From NCBI GenBank assembly GCA_017610485.1, contig JAFCBY010000041.1, forward strand, positions 1 to 8,939: a stretch of DNA of 8,939 nt, in the 5' to 3' direction. Positions 5,509 to 8,939 of this stretch are shown piece by piece. Position numbers and translations under genes: made by a program. Numbering within the stretch: position 1 is the first letter of the stretch; each line of letters begins with the position of its first letter. Under the pieces are notes generated by a model. That model did no database searches, was not told where the DNA came from, and worked only from the letters and a program-made list of their open reading frames with translations. The stretch comes from Candidatus Falkowiibacteriota bacterium (GTDB lineage: Archaea > Iainarchaeota > Iainarchaeia > Iainarchaeales > GCA-2688035).

Positions 5509-6045
5509 ATGGGAAAAACAAGCACTTTTGTAACTCCGTTCCGGAGAAGAAAAGAAGGGAAGACCAATTACAAGAAGAGGCTGGCCCTGCTCAAAGGCAA
5601 GAAGCCAAGGCTCGTTGCCAGAAAAACCAACCTGTACATAATTGCACAGCTGATTGAGTATGACAGCAAGGGTGACAAGACCAAGGTGCATGTAAACAGC
5701 AAGCAGCTTGAGAAATTTGGCTGGAAGGCCGGAAAGAAAAATTTGGCTGCGGCTTATCTTACAGGATTGCTTGCAGGCGTGAAGGCAAAGCAGGCCAAGA
5801 TAGGGGAAGCCGTACTTGATATTGGGTTTGCAAGACCAGTACACAAAAGCTGGTGGGCAAGCGTTTTGAAGGGCGCTTTGGACGCAGGCCTGAAAATAAA
5901 GGCCAACCCCAAGGCACTGCCCGGCGAGGAAAGGGCAAGCGGAAAGCACGTTGAGGATTATACAAAGAAGCCGGTTACTGGAATGTTTGAAAAAGCAAAG
6001 CAGGAGATTTTGAAATCAAAGAAAGATGGTGATTTAGATGGTTGA
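5509..6045 (+). CDS. rpl18: 50S ribosomal protein L18 (uL18)
   Basis: uL18 binds 5S rRNA with L5 and anchors it in the central protuberance. The 178 residues compare with about 190 in many archaea. Family segments are FRRRKEGKTNYKKRLALLKG, KPRLVARKTN, IIAQLIEYDSKGDKT, then LEKFGWKAGKKNLAAAYLTG, EAVLDIGF, SVLKGALDAGLKI and LPGEERASGKHVEDY. The start at 5509 is one base after the L19e stop; the in-frame TTG at 5485 would add eight residues with no support. The Shine-Dalgarno site is weak (AAGGG at 5496-5500). The end overlaps the S5 start by eight bases. Confidence 0.96.
   Translation: MGKTSTFVTPFRRRKEGKTNYKKRLALLKGKKPRLVARKTNLYIIAQLIEYDSKGDKTKVHVNSKQLEKFGWKAGKKNLAAAYLTGLLAGVKAKQAKIGEAVLDIGFARPVHKSWWASVLKGALDAGLKIKANPKALPGEERASGKHVEDYTKKPVTGMFEKAKQEILKSKKDGDLDG
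6028..6033 (+). promoter_or_regulatory. Shine-Dalgarno site of S5
   Basis: GGTGAT in the last codons of L18 lies four bases upstream of the S5 ATG at 6038. Confidence 0.75.
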
Positions 6046-6733
6046 AAGGCAACAGAGGAGAAAGCGGGCGCCGAGGGAAAGCCAGGAAGATATTAGGGCA
6101 AGAAATCTTGCCAAATGGGTTCCGAAAACCGCGCTTGGAAAAAAAGTTCTTGCAGGCGAAATAACCAGCATGGACGAGATACTTAAGGCAAATTTGCCTG
6201 TCTTGGAATCGGAGATTGTTGATTCTTTGCTTCCGCTTGAAGAAAAAATGATTGAGTTTAGGAAAACCACAAGGGTTGTGAGAGCCGGAAGAAAATTCAG
6301 CTTCAGGGTTACAGTCCTTGTTGGCAACAAAAACGGCTTTGTCGGGCTTGGAACGGCAAAGGACAAGGAGAAATGGCCCGCAGTGAAGAAGGCAACGCGA
6401 AAGGCAAAGCTTAATTTGGTAAAAGTCAGGACCGGATGCGGAAGCTGGGAGTGTATCTGCGGAACCGGGCACAGCGTGCCATTTAAGGTTGAGGGCAAGA
6501 ATGCGAGTGTCAGGGTTAGCTTCCTGCCAGCCCCAAAAGGAACAGGCCTTGTTGCAGGAGACGCCATAAAGGACGTTCTTGCGTTTGCAGGGATAAAGGA
6601 TGTTTGGACAAAGGTCAAGGGTGCGACAGACACCAGGCTTAATTTTGCAAAGGCAGCAATCGATGCCCTGAGCAAAACAACCAAGATGAAGGTCAGCGAC
6701 GCCATTGAAAAAAAGGGAGCAAAGGAGCAGTGA
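6038..6733 (+). CDS. rps5: 30S ribosomal protein S5 (uS5)
   Basis: uS5 lies at the mRNA entry side of the small subunit and contributes to decoding accuracy. The 231 residues fit archaea. An N-terminal segment KWVPKTALGKKVLAGEIT is followed by EIVDSLLPLEEK, the dsRNA-binding-type domain at about 75-140 (FSFRVTVLVGNKNGFVGLGTAKDKEKWPAVKKA), the archaeal/eukaryotic hallmark GCGSWEC at 133-139 with HSVPFKVEGK, and the second domain VSFLPAPKGTGLVAGDAIKDVLAFAGIKDVW. The Cys-rich CGSWECICG stretch is normal for the family. The first bases overlap the L18 end by eight bases, and the TGA stop lies inside the likely Shine-Dalgarno site of L30. Confidence 0.97.
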   Translation: MVERQQRRKRAPRESQEDIRARNLAKWVPKTALGKKVLAGEITSMDEILKANLPVLESEIVDSLLPLEEKMIEFRKTTRVVRAGRKFSFRVTVLVGNKNGFVGLGTAKDKEKWPAVKKATRKAKLNLVKVRTGCGSWECICGTGHSVPFKVEGKNASVRVSFLPAPKGTGLVAGDAIKDVLAFAGIKDVWTKVKGATDTRLNFAKAAIDALSKTTKMKVSDAIEKKGAKEQ

Positions 6734-6734
6734 T
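6729..6734 (+). promoter_or_regulatory. Shine-Dalgarno site of L30
   Basis: AGTGAT contains the S5 stop codon and lies five bases upstream of the L30 ATG at 6740. Confidence 0.55.
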
Positions 6735-6739
6735 TTTGA

Positions 6740-7195
6740 ATGCTTGCAGCGATAAGGGTTAGGGGCAGTGTCAATGTTTTGCCCCAGATAAAAAAGACGC
6801 TTGAATTGCTCAGGCTTGACAGGGTAAACCACCTTGTGCTGGTTGAAGACAAGCAGAGGGGCATGCTGAACAAGGTTCAGGCCTACACCACATTCGGGGA
6901 GATTGACGCTGAAACCCTTGCATTAGTTTTTAAGAAAAGGGGCAGATTGGCAGGAAACAAAAAGCTCGGAAAGGAGTTTTTGGAGAAAAACAAGTTCAAG
7001 GGCTTTGACGAGGCTGCAAAGGCCGTCTTTGAGGGAAAAAAGAAGCTGAAAGAGCTTGACGTAAAGCCAGTTTTCAGGCTTTCCCCACCAAAGAAGGGCT
7101 ATGAAAGAGCAGGCATAAAGAAGGGATACAGTGTTGGCGGCGCTCTAGGATACAGGGCATCTGACATAACCACGCTTATTAAGAGGATGATTTGA
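6740..7195 (+). CDS. rpl30: 50S ribosomal protein L30 (uL30, long archaeal type)
   Basis: uL30 is a large-subunit protein. The 151 residues identify the long archaeal form related to eukaryotic L7 rather than the 60-residue bacterial form. Features are LAAIRVRGSVNVLPQIKKTLELLRLDRVNHLVLV (the L30 ferredoxin-like fold), MLNKVQAYTTFGEID, LVFKKRGRLAGNKKL, and the C-terminal VFRLSPPKKGYERAGIKKGYSVGGALGYR. It starts six bases after S5 and ends one base before L15. No extension is seen. Confidence 0.96.
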   Translation: MLAAIRVRGSVNVLPQIKKTLELLRLDRVNHLVLVEDKQRGMLNKVQAYTTFGEIDAETLALVFKKRGRLAGNKKLGKEFLEKNKFKGFDEAAKAVFEGKKKLKELDVKPVFRLSPPKKGYERAGIKKGYSVGGALGYRASDITTLIKRMI

Positions 7196-7196
7196 A

Positions 7197-7739
7197 ATGG
7201 TTGTAAGGCGAAGGAAGAAGATTAACAGGAATCTTGGCGAGAGAACCAGGGGAAACGGCGACACAAAGAACAGGAGAGGCGCCGGAAGCAGGGGCGGACG
7301 AGGCCTGGCTGGATCCCACAAGCACAAGTTCAGCAAGTATGCCGGAAAGTTTGGAAAGGAGAAGAGAAAGCTCCTGTCAAGAAAGGTGGTCAAGGCATTT
7401 AACATTGAGTTGCTTGTGCAGGCAATGCCAGGGCTTTTGGAAAAGGGAAAGGCCATGAAAGAGGGCAATGCCACAGTTGTTGACGGCAAGGTCATTAAAT
7501 TTGATAAGCTTCTTTCAAGGGGCAACCTTGAAGAGAAGTGGATTGTGAGAAATGTTAAGGCAAGCAAGAAAGCCATTGAAAAGATTGAAAAGGCAAAAGG
7601 CATTTTTGAGGAGCCCTTTGAGGCTGAAGAAGCCGAAGGAAAAGAAGAGGCTGTGAAGGGCGAAAGCAGTATTGAGACGTGGGAGAACGAAGAAAAGGCC
7701 AAAGAAGAAAAGGAAAAAAATAAAGAGGAAGAAAAATAA
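7197..7739 (+). CDS. rpl15: 50S ribosomal protein L15 (uL15) with acidic C-terminal tail
   Basis: uL15 is a large-subunit protein that binds 23S rRNA late in assembly. The N-terminal third is typical: VVRRRKKINRNLGERTRGNG, then the Gly-rich NRRGAGSRGGRGLAGSHKHKF at about 25-45. The globular part ends near residue 136 after VDGKVIKFDKLL and KWIVRNVKASKKAIEKIEKAKG. Archaeal L15 is usually about 145 residues; this has 180. The extra part, from about 137, is Glu/Lys-rich and carries IETWEN at 159-164, closely resembling IEGWEN in the S17 tail. The ATG at 7197 follows the L30 stop after one base, with GAGG at 7183-7186 as a distant Shine-Dalgarno site. Confidence 0.95.
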   Translation: MVVRRRKKINRNLGERTRGNGDTKNRRGAGSRGGRGLAGSHKHKFSKYAGKFGKEKRKLLSRKVVKAFNIELLVQAMPGLLEKGKAMKEGNATVVDGKVIKFDKLLSRGNLEEKWIVRNVKASKKAIEKIEKAKGIFEEPFEAEEAEGKEEAVKGESSIETWENEEKAKEEKEKNKEEEK

Positions 7740-7758
7740 TCAGGTTTAGTGTTGTGTT

Positions 7759-8939
7759 ATGACTTTGCTCGATTCACTGCAGCCGATTTTCAAGATGCTG
7801 CCAGAGGTTAAGCCTCCAACAGGTGAAGTTCCACTCAAAAAAAAGCTGATGTGGACAAGCCTCGCACTGGTGATATTCTTCATAATGGGAAACATCACCC
7901 TTATCGGGCTTGACGTTGCAAGAGCGGACTATCTGGCAGGGCTGCAGACAATCCTTGCAAGCAACATGGGCACGCTTATCAGTGCGGGAATTGGCCCAAT
8001 CGTGCTTGCCTCAATTATCCTGCAATTGCTTGTGGGAGCGAAGTTCATCAAGGTTGACTTGACTAATCCAGCTGACAAGGCAAAGTTTCAGAGCCTACAG
8101 AAGCTATTTGCATTGGCCCTATGTGTTTTTGAGGCACTTGCTTACACGGTTACCGGAACGCCGTTGCTTGCGTTGCCGGGCTGGCTGCCGCTTGTTGTGT
8201 TGCAGGTTGCATTTGGCTCAATTGTTTTGCTTTACCTGGACGAGCTTGTTTCAAAGTATGGAATTGGATCTGGAATCGGGCTGTTCATTGCAGGAGGCGT
8301 AAGCGGTTCGTTCTTCTGGCAGATTTTCAGGCCACCGCTGCCAACCGAGCCAACAGGCGGAGTAATAATGCAGTTTGTTGGATCTCTGGGAACGGGGGCA
8401 AACTTTTTGCTGTTCCTGCCAATAATTGTTTCGCTCATAATTTTCATGATAGTTGTGTTTGCAGAGGGAATGCATGTTAACATTCCAATTACAATGGGAA
8501 GGCGTGGCATGGGCGGAAGGTTCCCTGTAAAGCTCTTGTACGTTTCAAACCTGCCGGTTATTTTGGCAATTGCACTGTTTGCAAACATCCAGTTGTGGGC
8601 AACGGTAATGGAAAGCGTGCCAATTCTGGGGCAGATAATGGCAACCCTTGCCTGGGCAACCACCAGCCCGTTCAACCTCTTCTATGACCTGATTTTGAGG
8701 GTTGGAAGCGAGGGCTTTATTCAAGGGCTTACATTTATGGCACCGGAACTTTTCCAGGCAGCCATTTACCTTGCAGTATTGCTCGTGGCCTGCATTGTGT
8801 TCGGAATTTTCTGGGTCCAAATGGGCGGCCAAAGCCCTGCCGCAGTGGCAGACCAGCTGCAGAGCTCCGGAATGTACATCCCCGGCTTTCGAAGAGACAA
8901 AAGGATAATTGAGGGTATTTTGAACAGGTACATTCCAAC
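7759..8939 (+). CDS. secY: Preprotein translocase subunit SecY, 3'-truncated by window edge
   Basis: This is the first 393 codons of the pore subunit of the Sec translocon (Sec61 alpha homologue), which moves proteins across or into the cytoplasmic membrane. Archaeal SecY is about 470 residues, so about 75, including the last two membrane helices, lie beyond the window. The first helix is about residues 31-50, the plug region about 52-70, and GIGPIVLASIILQLL at 78-91 starts helix 2b. Also seen are the DELVSKYGIGSGIGLFIAGG segment at 161-180, the large cytoplasmic loop with NIPITMGRRGMGGRFPVKLLYVSNLPVILA at 241-270, and the ribosome-contacting loop after helix 8 with WVQMGGQSP and GMYIPGFRRDKRIIEGILNRYIP. 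It starts 19 bases after L15, the widest gap in the window; CAGGT at 7741-7745 is a weak, distant ribosome site. Confidence 0.97.
   Translation, partial: MTLLDSLQPIFKMLPEVKPPTGEVPLKKKLMWTSLALVIFFIMGNITLIGLDVARADYLAGLQTILASNMGTLISAGIGPIVLASIILQLLVGAKFIKVDLTNPADKAKFQSLQKLFALALCVFEALAYTVTGTPLLALPGWLPLVVLQVAFGSIVLLYLDELVSKYGIGSGIGLFIAGGVSGSFFWQIFRPPLPTEPTGGVIMQFVGSLGTGANFLLFLPIIVSLIIFMIVVFAEGMHVNIPITMGRRGMGGRFPVKLLYVSNLPVILAIALFANIQLWATVMESVPILGQIMATLAWATTSPFNLFYDLILRVGSEGFIQGLTFMAPELFQAAIYLAVLLVACIVFGIFWVQMGGQSPAAVADQLQSSGMYIPGFRRDKRIIEGILNRYIP

Noticed and set aside
5975..6873. Long antisense open frames (279 and 285 codons) opposite S5 and L30
   Set aside because: They are shadows of strongly conserved genes. 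The purine-rich coding strand has few TTA, CTA and TCA triplets, so stops are rare on the other strand, and the translations look like no known family.
7711..7739. A-rich end of L15 as a possible promoter or terminator before secY
   Set aside because: It is the coding end of the Glu/Lys tail, with no T-tract or hairpin and no good TATA-box match.

Overview
This window is a stretch of an archaeal ribosomal-protein superoperon, covering the end of the S10 part and most of the spc part. All seventeen genes lie on the + strand. The archaeal assignment rests on gene content: eIF1/SUI1, the RNase P subunit Rpp29, S4e, L32e and L19e are archaeal/eukaryotic and absent from bacteria, and they sit in the usual archaeal order around S17, L14, L24, L5, S14, S8, L6, L18, S5, L30, L15 and SecY. 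Which archaeon cannot be fixed from sequence alone. The lysine/glutamate-rich tails, extreme gene packing and moderate GC would fit a metagenome-derived DPANN-type lineage (Diapherotrites or Micrarchaeota-like), but that is a low-confidence inference.

Layout: 3' end of eIF1 (to 217), Rpp29 (210-512), S17 (505-1056), L14 (1073-1471), L24 (1482-1964), S4e (1969-2685), L5 (2692-3207), S14 (3204-3362, only 52 codons), S8 (3373-3765), L6 (3778-4338), L32e (4340-5053), L19e (5058-5507), L18 (5509-6045), S5 (6038-6733), L30 (6740-7195), L15 (7197-7739) and the first 393 codons of SecY (7759 to the window end). No intergenic gap exceeds 19 bases. Four junctions overlap, three of them by exactly 8 bases. 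I see no tRNA, rRNA, CRISPR, mobile element, attachment site or terminator.

The products act together. The L and S proteins build the two ribosomal subunits, with L5 and L18 on 5S rRNA and L24 and L19e near the tunnel exit. eIF1 acts in start-codon selection, Rpp29 is part of the RNase P that matures tRNA, and SecY is the membrane channel for nascent proteins. Start sites are marked by short Shine-Dalgarno elements of the AGGTGAT type, complementary to the usual archaeal 16S 3' end (ATCACCT). In several cases the stop codon of the upstream gene is part of that element.

The gene set is ordinary. The unusual part is a set of low-complexity charged extensions added to conserved cores: a Glu-rich C-terminal tail on S17, a Lys/Glu C-terminal tail on L24, a Lys-rich N-terminal extension of about 115 residues on L32e, and an acidic C-terminal tail on L15. 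The S17 and L15 tails share an apparently non-random motif (EE-x-VK, then IE-x-WEN-x-EK) about 6.7 kb apart. I consider this the most interesting signal here. I found no convincing evidence of a new multi-gene system.
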